Source: Tritrichomonas musculus
Lineage: Eukaryota; Parabasalia; Tritrichomonadida; Tritrichomonadidae
Direction of reading: 5' to 3'
Assembly (NCBI GenBank): GCA_039105265.1
Contig: JAPFFF010000036.1
Location: 496,001 to 560,000 of the forward strand
DNA length: 64,000 nucleotides
Position numbers and translations under genes: made by a program
Part shown: in pieces, positions 23,588 through 33,676 of the stretch
Numbering within the stretch: the stretch's first letter is position 1
Layout: each line of letters begins with the position of its first letter
The notes under the pieces: generated by a model
Databases searched by the model: none
What the model saw: the letters and a program-made list of their open reading frames with translations, nothing else
Told to the model about the DNA's origin: nothing

Positions 23588-23700
23588 TAAACCCCCTAAC
23601 TTTTTTTGACCATTTTTCCCTCTCAAATTAGCCTTTTTTGATGGCAAAAAGTACTTTCTTTTGAATTTAAATATGGAAAAAAGTTAGGGGGTTTTGTAAA
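23588..23700. repeat. Inverted repeat with AACCCCCTAAC / GTTAGGGGGTT arms
   Basis: AAACCCCCTAACTTTTTT near 23,589-23,607 and its reverse complement at about 23,678-23,696 bracket roughly 70 bases. A further GTTAGGGGGTTTT lies at about 23,839. It could be a small hairpin MITE. The G-run is longer than a TTAGGG telomere repeat and is not tandem. Confidence 0.55.
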
Positions 23701-24291
23701 GTTAAAATCAGGGCTTCTAAATTATAATACATAAATAATATTGAATACATTATTAAATATATTAAAATGAATGAATATTTATTGATCTATAAAAAGTTTT
23801 CTCTCAAATTTTAAAAAATTTAGGGGTTTTTTTTATCGTTAGGGGGTTTTGAAAAAAATTGATAGAAGTAGTATACGTTTGCGGTGATTTCAGACCTCCG
23901 GTCTTCAATCCCCTCAAACAGTCTCTCCACTTCGTTTCGAGACTCTTTTTTATACCACTAGTCGTGGCACAAAATATATATAAGCCGATTTCTGTGCCAA
24001 TGATACCTTTTTGATACCATACCTGATAAATATTGAGTACAAAGAAATAATAATCAAATAATTGACTTTGTCGACTTTGAACAACAAATTTTTCTCAACA
24101 AATCGGCAGTCGAAGCAAAGCTGTTGAATCAATATATTGACTTGTGCAAAGGTGAATAGCCTTTTGTTCTAACAATAAGTTCCTCAAAAAATAAAGTTCC
24201 TTGATTGGAGTGTGAATAAATTGGCCAAAAAAATAGGTGGAAAAAGAGGACGTAGTCTCTATGAGCAAAACGTACTTGACATAGTCAATAA

Positions 24292-24792
24292 TTACATATC
24301 TATCAATTGCTTCACAATTCTGTCCAGATAATTGATATAATCTAAGATGTTGTTCGATGAAAAGATACGATTTATATCCTCTATTATTTCAACAGGAATT
24401 TTATCGATATTGTTATTGAGAATTGTAGTATAGGTTCCGATAATGCTTCTCAAAGAAGCTATAACACATTCTCTTGGGTATGATTCAATGGTATTATTGA
24501 ATGATATCATTACTTGGTTCATTCTTTCCTCTCGTTCCTTTTTCTTTCTTGCATTATAGTTTCTCATGTAGGCATTCCATTTACGTTTTCTATCATTTTC
24601 TTTCTTTATTATTTTTTCGCTGCAACGTAGAGCCTCACTAAATGAGTCGTATTTGTCTTTATTGGGGTTTTCTAAAGCTTTAGAATAACTGTCTGAATCA
24701 CTGTTATGCAAGTCATTTGAGTCGTCATTATTACTGCCTTCAAGCCCATAACTTTCAAATGTTTTTTGTAGTTCTGTCATTTTTTGATCCAA
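24292..24792 (-). CDS. Unassigned protein of the helicase element (charged coiled region)
   Basis: 166 residues from an ATG. The N-terminal third is acidic and rich in Ser, Asn and Asp. The middle is strongly basic (KKENDRKRKWNAYMRNYNARKKKEREERM, about residues 63-91 of the protein), and the C-terminal part is a likely helical domain (ECVIASLRSIIGTYTTIL ... ILDYINYLDRIVKQL). The basic stretch could bind nucleic acid. I do not recognise the family. It is the last gene in a minus-strand series behind the helicase. Confidence 0.6.
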   Translation of the reverse strand: MDQKMTELQKTFESYGLEGSNNDDSNDLHNSDSDSYSKALENPNKDKYDSFSEALRCSEKIIKKENDRKRKWNAYMRNYNARKKKEREERMNQVMISFNNTIESYPRECVIASLRSIIGTYTTILNNNIDKIPVEIIEDINRIFSSNNILDYINYLDRIVKQLIDM

Positions 24793-24943
24793 AAAAATAA
24801 TATATATATGATATTCATATAGATGTTATATTATAGCACACAAATTTTTTGAATGTGTATCAAGTCGATCCAAATTATCTGAAACTATTTTAAATAATCA
24901 ATTATAACACATAAGCGATAGGACACAAAATTCCTTGATGTAT

Positions 24944-25198
24944 TTACAGACCGTTCTTTCCCATCAAATTTGCTTGGCCAACTCTGTTGGACCCAGCTTT
25001 GCTGTGGTAAAGTTGTTGAGCCAGTAGATTTCTTTTGGTTCTGAACATCTTCTTGACATTTCTATTAAATCCTTTTTCATATAATTGGGTGTCATATTTT
25101 GTTATTAGTAATTGTAGAGCGTCCTTCATTGATAAGCCTTTCATTTGATATTCATCAATTTGTTGCGATAATTCTTGCTGCAAAATCTCGAGAGACAT
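24944..25198 (-). CDS. Unassigned 84-residue protein of the helicase element
   Basis: A small protein from an ATG; its N-terminal half looks helical (EILQQELSQQIDEYQMKGLSMKDALQLL) and its tail is basic (RNVKKMFRTKRNLL). It sits about 90 bases after the helicase in the same orientation, so the two are probably expressed separately from short promoters, as elsewhere in trichomonads. Function unknown. Confidence 0.55.
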   Translation of the reverse strand: MSLEILQQELSQQIDEYQMKGLSMKDALQLLITKYDTQLYEKGFNRNVKKMFRTKRNLLAQQLYHSKAGSNRVGQANLMGKNGL

Positions 25199-25285
25199 AA
25201 TTTGGAGATTATTTGTATTGAAAAAAAAATATTAATACCACATAAGCGCTAGAGAATAAATTCCTTACCCGAGCCTCCAGATGAG

Positions 25286-27377
25286 TTAAATTTTGGTCAA
25301 TTTTGTTGCTTCACAAGCCGGGAACGAAGTTCCAGTCTGCATGGCAGCCGATAACCAATATGCTCGTGTTCTCTTACCAGCCTCATTTAATGTTTTTGTT
25401 TGAATAGTATATCCTTGAGGACATTCTTTAATATCATAGTATTTATACAAGGCCTTTTTACCTTTAAATATTATATTTAATTCTTTGCTATTCAGTGTCA
25501 GATGACCATCCTCTGAGATTTGTTCCTTTTGTCTTTGGCAACTTTGCGCAGCAAATGAGGAGTCTTGTATTTCCTGTTTCTCAATATCTTGCCGCTCAAT
25601 TTCAACTAATTTATACATTCGAACTCTCTTATCATCAACAATTCGCTTTGACATTACAATTTTAAAATTTTCTGGAGGCTTCTTGAACCCATAGTATTTG
25701 TACAAATTCTTCAATCCTTTGAACTCTTTATTTATTTGTTTTCCCGCAAAGTTTCTTTCAGAAATATTTTCGCAGATGCATTCCAACTGTGTTGCAAGGT
25801 CCTTCGGCCTACTTTGTAGGACTCTTTGCAAGGGCGGCTCTATCGCAGACTGGAAATTCGTTCCCGGTTCTTTCAGAGACTCCTGCTTCGCAAATGACCC
25901 TCCTTCGCCCAAATATTTATTGGGTTTGTTCTTAGATACTAAATTTTTATCATCTGGGATAGTGCCATTGACTATTTCAAGTACGTTTTGCTGCTGTAGA
26001 TTTACTGAGCTTTCGGCGGGAAGTCGCACTTTCACTTTGCCTAATTTTTTAAGGACTTTGCACCAAGAATCTATAGTCATATTATTCCATGTATTGGCTC
26101 TCAATTTATTGAGTCTGTATTCATATCTATTCAATGACTGTCTTACTTTACACTGCTTTTTTTCCGAGTCTACAATATTGAGAAAGAGATGTGTTGTTGA
26201 ATTGTTTAAGCGATTACGACCTATAAATTGTTCTACTGAAGATACTGTATCAAGTGGAGTTTGGATGAATACTTGGAGGATATTTTCTTTTAACGATTGA
26301 CCTGCTTGTATTGTGGATGTAGCAATAATTACGTCAATTTCTCTGTTTTTATTCAATATGTCATATATTTTCCCGTTTTCATCTATACTTACCTCCTTTT
26401 TATCCCCATTATAGATTGCTGCGGAAAAATCTGAGTCAGCCAAAATAGCATTCTTCAAAAGCATTCCTTCATTTTTGTCTTCAATTTTGATTAAAATCTT
26501 ATCGTAATTTGGCTTCTCTTTTCGTATCAATTCAATGATTTGTTCCACAAAGTTTCCTTCGGCTCTAAAGGAGACTCCAGCTTTACTGGCGGAAATTTCT
26601 TCTTGCTTATTACCTAATTGATGTATAAAAATATTTCGATTATATTGGGTCTTTACGTCTGGTTTTATTATTCTATAATCTTTGAAGACAGATAATCCAG
26701 CAATATCGTTAATCGTTGCAGATAACAGACCGACATTATTAAAATCGCGGATAATTTCGATTAACGGTATTGTTTAGTAATAAATGAGCCTCATCTATGA
26801 TTAAGGTATAATTGTCTAAATCTATATCGTCAGAGGCGGCCAAGCTTTGCTTATTGTCTACAGAATCTTTATCCCTTCTCGAATGATATGAGCATTCAAC
26901 AAGAGAGCCAAGGCAACGAGATGCAGTACTATATGTTGTAATTATTATTTTGACATTTTTTGTAAATGCCTTCTTGAATTCATCAAATGCCCCATCTTTA
27001 ATACAAAGCGTCAAATATTTATTCATTTCACTCTCTCCAACATTATTTAATAGTATAATATCCCTATAGATTTTGTTATAAAATTCTGATGCTATATTAA
27101 TCGTTGGAACAATCAAAATGAATTTCGATTCTGCGGGATATTCTTGATTGTCTCTAGAACAAATTGAGGATCCATTCTGATTTAGTACAGTTTTGAAGAT
27201 CCATTTACAGACAGCGGAACTTTTGCCACATCCAATTGGAGCGTCAATGATAAACTTCTTTTCTCTGTATTTGAGAGTTGTTGAGCCAGTAGATTGTTCT
27301 CTAGTAAATGTTATATAATTATACGGAATATTATCAAATATCTCGCTTTCAATATATTGACAAACATTTTGTGCCAT
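25286..27377 (-). pseudogene. SF2 (DEAH-type, D11-like) helicase of the 3.9-kb element
   Basis: The start lies in KMAQNVCQYIESE. Helicase motifs in order are: Walker A DAPIGCGKSS, DEAH box LIIDEAHLLL, motif III LLSAT, motif V region VIIATSTIQAGQSLKE and motif VI QFIGRNRL. This layout belongs to superfamily 2 helicases of the kind seen in large DNA viruses and Polinton-like viruses, which remodel nucleic acid using ATP. The C-terminal part adds two copies of a roughly 40-residue module (FKGLKNLYKYYGFKKPP ... and FKGKKALYKYYDIKECP ...), plausibly a DNA-binding tail. Treated as a fossil: about one break. Its role in the element (replication or a partner-assisted cycle) is inferred. Confidence 0.8.
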
Positions 27378-27792
27378 TTTACTAAAAAATAAAAAATGAT
27401 ACCTTTGATTTTAAAATTGTACCATATAAATGGTATAACACTTATTGTTAGAACAAAAGGCTATTCACCTTTGCACAAGTCAATATATTGATTCAACAGC
27501 TTTGCTTCGACTGCCGATTTGTTGAGAAAAATTTGTTGTTCAAAGTCGACAAAGTCAATTATTTGATTATTATTTCTTTGTACTCAATATTTATCAGGTA
27601 TGGTATCAAAAAGGTATCATTGGCACAGAAATCGGCTTATATATATTTTGTGCCACGACTAGTGGTATAAAAAAGAGTCTCGAAACGAAGTGGAGAGACT
27701 GTTTGAGGGGATTGAAGACCGGAGGTCTGAAATCACCGCAAACGTATACTACTATAGAAAAATAATTCATTTAAAATTTCCACAATTCAAAT

Positions 27793-29143
27793 ATGATAGA
27801 GCTCAGAAAATTGAGAATTTACAAGCATTATTCTAGGAGAGTACCAATTCATAATACAAATACCAAGAATTACAATTTCAATCTCCATTTGTCATTATTC
27901 ATTAATGTTTCTATTTTTGCTCTCAATTTTAAGAGATTTTCATGATGAAAATAACAAATCACTTTTTGATTCAAAAGATGATGTATATTATTCAATTCTA
28001 AAGCGAATGCTCTTCAACAAATATGAAATGAAGCCAAGAATTTTGTCTTCTATCAAGCAGCAAAAAAGTTTGTTATTAATTCAATTATAGTCTTTTCCTT
28101 ATGAAATGGCGAAAGAGTTCAAAATATCTCTAAACTTGTTCAATTTATCATAACGATATGAAATTATTGCACCAATAAATAATGAACCTTATACGTCATG
28201 GTTATTAGCTGGCATGGCAGTCACACAGACAGGCATTCCTCAAATTTATCCAGATCCTAAATTCAAAACTTTAGCACACGAAACTGATTACGAATACATT
28301 ATTGGAATAAAAGGCATTCCAGATATTTTGAGTACATATAATTATACATTGAATTATTTAATAGCAGGAAGAGGTGATGTAATGGGATTTGAAAATTGGA
28401 TTTTACAGCATCATTATTCACGAGTTTACGTTGGTAAAAATGACTTGTATTTGTGTAATCATATAGCTGAGAAATATTTGATCGAAATTGATAAAAAAAT
28501 TTGTGATTCTCAATTCAATAAAAAATATTTAACATTAGTAGTGAATGAAGATACACATTCTCCATATAGAAGGCCAAGATGGTGTAAACTAGCCTTCCAA
28601 GGAATGAAAGAATATAAAAAATGCTTTCATTGCATTGATTACGCTGTCGGCAACGTAATCAATAAATTTTTGGAATTAAAAATGTACGAACACACACTTC
28701 TTGTGGTTTTTTCAGATCATAAACCTTTTAATACTAATTTTAAACAGTTGTTTATTTTGTTTCCTGGAATGGAAAAGGTTGATCCAATTTATAGAGTGAA
28801 AGGCGAAATTACATATTATGATTTCGCTCCAACAATTCTCGATTTAATTGGAATTAAAGCTTATCAGCCTGAATGCCCTTTTGGTCGAAAAGTATATAAT
28901 GATACAAATGAATCAGATAGAAGATATTGCTTTAATAATAAGTGTATTCAAAAACATATTAAACCGAATATAAATGATATGACTGTTATGTACAAATTCA
29001 TTCATTTTGAACACGGCAAAAATATAAAGTCAAATTATAACCTTTCTAATCCTTTCACTTGTCAAAAGAATGGAAGCAAAGAATATTATTATTCAGATGT
29101 TCCTTGTTTAACTAATATAAGAGGTGTTACATCTTACAATTAA
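27793..29143 (+). pseudogene. Decayed sulfatase-fold (alkaline phosphatase superfamily) membrane protein gene
   Basis: The best-preserved frame is 28,214-29,143 (309 residues): YTSWLLAGMAVTQTGIPQI, then NEDTHSPY and LLVVFSDHKPF, which are hallmarks of the sulfatase/LtaS-like superfamily of metal-dependent phosphate or sulfate ester enzymes. Upstream, the same frame back to about 27,930 still reads as homologous coding sequence but has stop codons at 28,088 and about 28,151. An N-terminal piece starting MIELRKLRIYKHYSRR with a hydrophobic stretch lies in another frame from 27,793. I count at least three lesions, so it is a host pseudogene. Its 5' side abuts the helicase element, whose insertion 35 bases upstream probably removed the promoter. 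Confidence 0.7.
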
Positions 29144-30117
29144 ATTTAATAAATGTTTTCATTAACTTTTTCAATTGGAAGAAAATTGAAAATAAAAAAA
29201 ATGATTTTGACCAGTACTTTTCAAATAATCCATGAATCCAGTAGTGTAATGATGATAAGATTGAATATAAATGACAGTTTCGATGATTTATGACGTTTCT
29301 GCTGGTCCAGAATTTAGTAATTTGATTTTTGCATTATCGTATGACACTACTGAAATTTTTTTGATTTATCAAACAAATTCTAAAATAATTGAATCTATTA
29401 TATATGATGTTTTTACTATAGCATAAATGGCCTAGTTAGCATGCAATTCAATTATTTAATTTGTTAATACCAATAATAAAACCATTCAATCTATCCAGTT
29501 AGTGCAAGCATTGAGTTTGAAGGTAAGGATTCATTAAAAGCAATGAGTACATTTTTGCTATTCTATTTCGTTTTCATATATATTTGGAAAGTAAAAAAAA
29601 AGAATGAACTCATAGAAAAAATTGAATGAGTATTATCAAAGTCTCTTTTCTCATAAAAAACATTCTTTATAAAAGAATCATATAAGACTTCATATTTTAT
29701 TATGATCATTAAATTTAGTAACTCCACCGTTATAAAAATGAAATAAAAGATAAAATTATGATGTTACTAAATGATAAATGCATATAGATATTATTTATAT
29801 TTTTAGAATAAAGCATCAGAAAATTGAAAGAAATTCTTATCTACATTCTAAAATATTATCTCAATTCCACCTAAAGTTAAAACAATTGGTAAAAAAGCTT
29901 TTTTGAATTGCGATTATCTTGAAAAATTTGAATTTTTAAAAGATTCACAAATTGAAACGATAAAATTTCTATCTATATTCAGAACTTCAAGTAATTGAAA
30001 AAGGATTAGATCATATACATTTGTGTATACAAGAATTGACAGCATCATCATTCTAAGCTACATCACATAAATGGGAAATGAGTTTTTTCTCTTTGCACAA
30101 ACCTTCTTGTAATTGAA
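29144..30117. other. Intergenic, AT-rich
   Basis: About 1 kb without a supported gene; nothing stands out. Confidence 0.6.
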
Positions 30118-30288
30118 ATTGAGGAGAATTCGAACATACAATCAAAGAACTTATTTAAGTTCGTAAATAAAAATTCAGTAATTATAACTCCGGTGAAAAT
30201 GTTTGGTTATTTTTCATTATAAATGTACAACTAAATACTTTCTTATTTAAATTCTTTAATTTTTTCAAAAAAATAAATAAAAAAAAAA

Positions 30289-30361
30289 TGCCTACGAGCG
30301 GAGTCGGACCGCCGACCTTTCGCTTACAAGGCGAACGCAATAACCACTATGCTACGCAGGC
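30289..30361 (-). tRNA. tRNA-Thr (anticodon TGT), copy 2
   Basis: 73 bases identical to the tRNA at 10,171-10,243, with the same complete cloverleaf and no CCA. Full conservation while the flanking spacers drift suggests it is still functional, or that the duplication is recent. Confidence 0.93.
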
Positions 30362-30537
30362 TTCTATGTTTTCAATTATTTTTTTTATATAATTTGTCTA
30401 TTATTTGTATATAAAAATTGGTCATCACTTCACTAGAACAATCATTTGAGAGATTTTCTGAATATATACAATTTTTTTCTGTGAATTAAATTTTAAATGT
30501 TTTCCCTCTCTTCTCTTCTCCAAACTTAAAAATGACT

Positions 30538-30544
30538 TCATTTT
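30538..30544 (+). promoter_or_regulatory. Initiator-like element (Inr) of Myb copy 2
   Basis: TCATTTT, conserved with copy 1. The predicted start A at 30,540 gives a 12-nt leader. The same pyrimidine tract lies upstream. Confidence 0.6.
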
Positions 30545-30551
30545 ATTTTAG

Positions 30552-31178
30552 ATGTTCGCCAATTACTACAAAACTTTGAATCAAACACCAATCGATATGA
30601 ACAATCAAAATTTAAGTCAACAACCGGAGATTAAACGACGCACTCGTAAACCGTTTACGAAAGAAGAAGATCAACAAATACTTCAACTTGTTCAATATTT
30701 TGGATCTAATGATAAAAACAAGTGGTACATCATTGCTAGCCAAATGAAAGGTCGCAGTCCACGACAATGTCGAGAACGTTACCAACTTTTCTTAAGTGAT
30801 GGAGTGAGGAAGAACGCGAAATGGAGCAGTGAAGAAGATGAATTATTACTTTCAAAGTACCAGCTTCATGGTCCACACTGGAAACAGCTTGAACAATTTT
30901 TTGTTGGTCGAACTTCGTACAATATCAAGAACCGATTCATTTCTCTTAGTCGACGAAAGAAACCATATGATAACAACGAAGAACATCGCGAATACGAATC
31001 AAAAGAACAATCTCATCTAAGCAACTCTCTTAGGAAAGAACCAGAACTACGCGAAAAGACAGATCAAATATTTGATAATGAATATTCATCAGTTTTAAAC
31101 GAATCCGATTTTGAAATTGACATAGACAATTTTCCATTAATGATTGAAGAATATGAACAATACACCATTTTTGAATGA
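30552..31178 (+). CDS. R2R3 Myb-like DNA-binding protein, copy 2
   Basis: 208 residues, the same two Myb repeats as copy 1. Four replacements are visible: S3A, Y105H (GPH region), N151K and A205T (positions approximate). None touches the core Trp or the recognition-helix residues, so both copies look functional and probably bind the same DNA sites. Initiator and tRNA context are conserved. Confidence 0.93.
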   Translation: MFANYYKTLNQTPIDMNNQNLSQQPEIKRRTRKPFTKEEDQQILQLVQYFGSNDKNKWYIIASQMKGRSPRQCRERYQLFLSDGVRKNAKWSSEEDELLLSKYQLHGPHWKQLEQFFVGRTSYNIKNRFISLSRRKKPYDNNEEHREYESKEQSHLSNSLRKEPELREKTDQIFDNEYSSVLNESDFEIDIDNFPLMIEEYEQYTIFE

Positions 31179-31340
31179 TTCAAATTAATATAATGATTTT
31201 ACACTATCAATATAAAATATCAACACTTTTTTGTTTTTATTTTATTTAATTTCAAATTATACGGACTATATATTCTGGTGAAGGGAGCTTTTGGTTCATT
31301 TGTACCAGATTTGATTAGATTTTAAAACATTTAAAAATGT

Positions 31341-32136
31341 ATGCTAATGCATTTTTGATTGAAATATTATTTAAATAAGATTTAACAATCAAAATGAAAT
31401 AAATCATCGATTTCATTTAGAAAAATTATAATTTGATATAATCTTAAGTAGGTTATTGAAATAATGGGTGAAATTGGTAATTTTTTTTATATATTATCAA
31501 ATTGCATCATTTTGAGACCAAGAATTCAAGTTATTATACTTTTTTTTCTTGAAGAATGCGAATAAAATTGAATAGTTTATTCTTAACGTACCAAATTACC
31601 ATTCAAGGTCAATTTGCCATATTGAAAGATTTTTTTAAAAAAAAAAATAATGGAAATTGGCCTTCATTTATTGAAAAAGTTTTTCACAAGACTTTAAAAT
31701 CTTAATTTATAAGCACCTTTTTACTTATTAAATATGCTAAAAAAAAATACTGTTTCCAAAGTAATTTGCTTGTTTTTTTCAAGTCGATTGAAATATTTTA
31801 ATTGAAATTCCAAAATTGAAAAAATTAATTAAAGTAAATCTTGATACCTTTTAAAAATTAGCTGCCTTACAGATTATTTAGAAAAGTAAATTCATTATTA
31901 ATTGAAAAAAAAAATTTTTTATCGATCTCTTATTTGATTTATATACATATATTCATTTTTTTTTTACTTTGTTTTGAATAAGTAAAAGATAATTTTTATA
32001 ACCTTTATTGCTTTGTATTGCATTATTTGAAATTTTGAAAGCCAAGTGACAAAATTATTAACAAAAAAAATTGAAAGCAAAGTGACATATTTTACGCACA
32101 TTTTATTTTCCTCCTGAAATTCATATTTGAATCATC
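31341..32136. other. Intergenic, AT-rich
   Basis: About 800 bases with no supported gene. Confidence 0.6.
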
Positions 32137-32334
32137 ATGAATCATATTTCTCATGATTGGGAAGAACAACAAATCAGAGGTTTCACAAGTCTTTGTAAAA
32201 ATTATCTTGCAAAAAGACACATTTCTTTTGATTCTATAAAGAATGATTTACACCACCTCCCCTTTCTGATTTATACTGAAAAAATGTCAAAAAATTCGAT
32301 TAATAAACAAATATTCATCAATGTAGAATTTTAA
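32137..32334 (+). CDS. Short hypothetical ORF (uncertain)
   Basis: 65 codons from ATG (MNHISHDWEEQQIRGFTSLCKNYL ...). The composition is more protein-like than the surroundings, but it has no recognisable family and no clear initiator. It may be a fragment of a longer host gene. Confidence 0.3.
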   Translation: MNHISHDWEEQQIRGFTSLCKNYLAKRHISFDSIKNDLHHLPFLIYTEKMSKNSINKQIFINVEF

Positions 32335-32368
32335 TAATAAAAATAATAATAATAGAATGAAAACAAAT

Positions 32369-33114
32369 CTAAATATGTTTCAATTTTAATGCAATAGCCT
32401 TGTAAGATGGTATATCAACATGAACTGGTGCATTATTTTGAATGTCAAACTCAACTATGTAATTTGAAAGTAAATCTGTTGCCTTATATTTTCCAGTAGC
32501 AATATTCAAAGATTCAATTGCAGTTTTGGGAATGTTAACATCAATTGAAACAGCATTATCGTCGAAATTGGCAACAACAAGTAAAAGATCATCATCCTTC
32601 TTCCTTAAGAAAGGATATTTGCGAACATTAAGATGACCATTTACATACAATAAATCAAAGAAGGAACATTGACTGACAGCTTTTTCAGTTCTTGCCAAAG
32701 AACAAATATTTGTATAATTATCATACAAATCAACTTGATCTTGAGTTAATGCTTTTGAATTGTAATAACCATTTCTTAAAGCATCAGGTGACCAATAATC
32801 AAAGATTGTTGTTATTCCATCTCTTTCTCTGTAACCTTCACAATCCATTTCACGTTCACCTAATTCTGGCCAGCATAGATCATGACAGGATTTGTGTTCA
32901 TTAACACTTCAATTGCCAATGCAGGAACTGCTTTTCTACAATCACCAGCGAAGAAATGGCTTCCAATTCTTTGTTCATCATGATTTTCAAGGAAATAAAG
33001 CATAAGTCCCCAAATATCACTTGTAGATTCCCATCTATATGTAATTTCTTGACAACTACTCCATTGAAAAATCCAAATAGATTTTGATATAAAAAAATAA
33101 AGTTCAGAAATCAA
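32369..33114 (-). pseudogene. Decayed alpha-amylase-family (GH13) gene, C-terminal half
   Basis: On the minus strand, 33,114-32,860 reads ...SDIWGLMLYFLENHDEQRIGSHFFAGD... and ends PVMIYAGQN. FLENHDEQR is the GH13 region with the conserved NHD. The frame then shifts by one base at about 32,860 and 32,848-32,369 continues with MDCEGYRERDG, FDYWS, and a C-terminal beta domain (FLRKKDDDLLLVVANFDD ... SYKAIALKLK). The N-terminal half of the catalytic barrel, including the usual nucleophile and acid/base regions, is absent upstream. So it is a truncated, frameshifted host pseudogene of a starch/glycogen-degrading enzyme. The boundary near 33,110 marks where homology ends. Confidence 0.75.
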
Positions 33115-33676
33115 AATCTGACACCAGTTGTAATTTCAATTTTTTCTGTGAGGGTGCTTTTCTTAATATTATAATGTGCTTTATTTCAATTTTAAACGTA
33201 TGAGATTTGTTCCTTAAATGTATTGTAAATCTTTATTGTTAATGACAATGATGAGCATTTTCCATTGGAAAAGTTCGACTTTTTCTGTGTAAACTAATTC
33301 CTTCATTCCTACAATGTCATTTATTTGTAGTGGAGGAAAGTTGGAGGAATTGTCTGTGGAGTTATGCTTATTTATATGAAAATAGGTCTTGCTTTTCGGA
33401 GAAGAAAAAATCCTTAGATTAAAAAAACAAAAAAAATTCTTGTCAACTTTTTATTTATCTTATATTAGCATTTCATATATATATTATCTTTTAGCATTAA
33501 AAATATTTGTAATAAATACAATATAATATTTTTTAAAAAATATAATAAATCCAAGATAAAAATAATATAATGCATATAAAAATTGAATGGAGCTCCACCA
33601 CTTTTCTCACAATTTTTTTTATATTCACCATGAACTTCCTTTTTAACTTTTTGTATTTCATACTTCCTCTTCCCTC
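33115..33676. other. Intergenic
   Basis: About 560 bases between the amylase remnant and the PDDEXK_2 gene; no gene seen. Confidence 0.55.

Larger units (their letters stand above)
21031..23866. other. Gene-free AT-rich interval
   Basis: About 2.8 kb with no supported gene. It contains the right member of the 167-bp inverted repeat pair and, near its end, an inverted pair of AAACCCCCTAAC/GTTAGGGGGTTT motifs. Confidence 0.6.
23867..27753 (-). mobile_element. 3.9-kb helicase-bearing element with 314-bp terminal inverted repeats
   Basis: The terminal inverted repeats at 23,867-24,180 and 27,440-27,753 are equal in length and I see no difference between them, so insertion is recent. The tips read AGTAGTATACG and CGTATACTACT and are flanked by a 5-bp duplication ATAGA (23,862-23,866 and 27,754-27,758). 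Inside, all on the minus strand, are an SF2 helicase and two small unassigned genes. No integrase, capsid or polymerase is present. The tips match those of the lineage-B Polinton material nearby, so the element is best read as a Polinton-related or Polinton-dependent satellite. It looks nearly whole, with about one break in its helicase. Confidence 0.88.
30118..31340. repeat. Duplicated tRNA-Thr + Myb block, copy 2
   Basis: Direct repeat of 10,010-11,270. The spacers carry small insertions and deletions, for example in the A-run before the tRNA and in the 3' flank after the Myb stop. Confidence 0.9.

Noticed and set aside
23588-23855. Interstitial telomere repeat
   Set aside because: The motif is GTTAGGGGG, not tandem TTAGGG, and its copies are in mixed orientation.
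25698-26300. 200-residue plus-strand frame opposite the helicase
   Set aside because: Antisense shadow of the helicase coding sequence.
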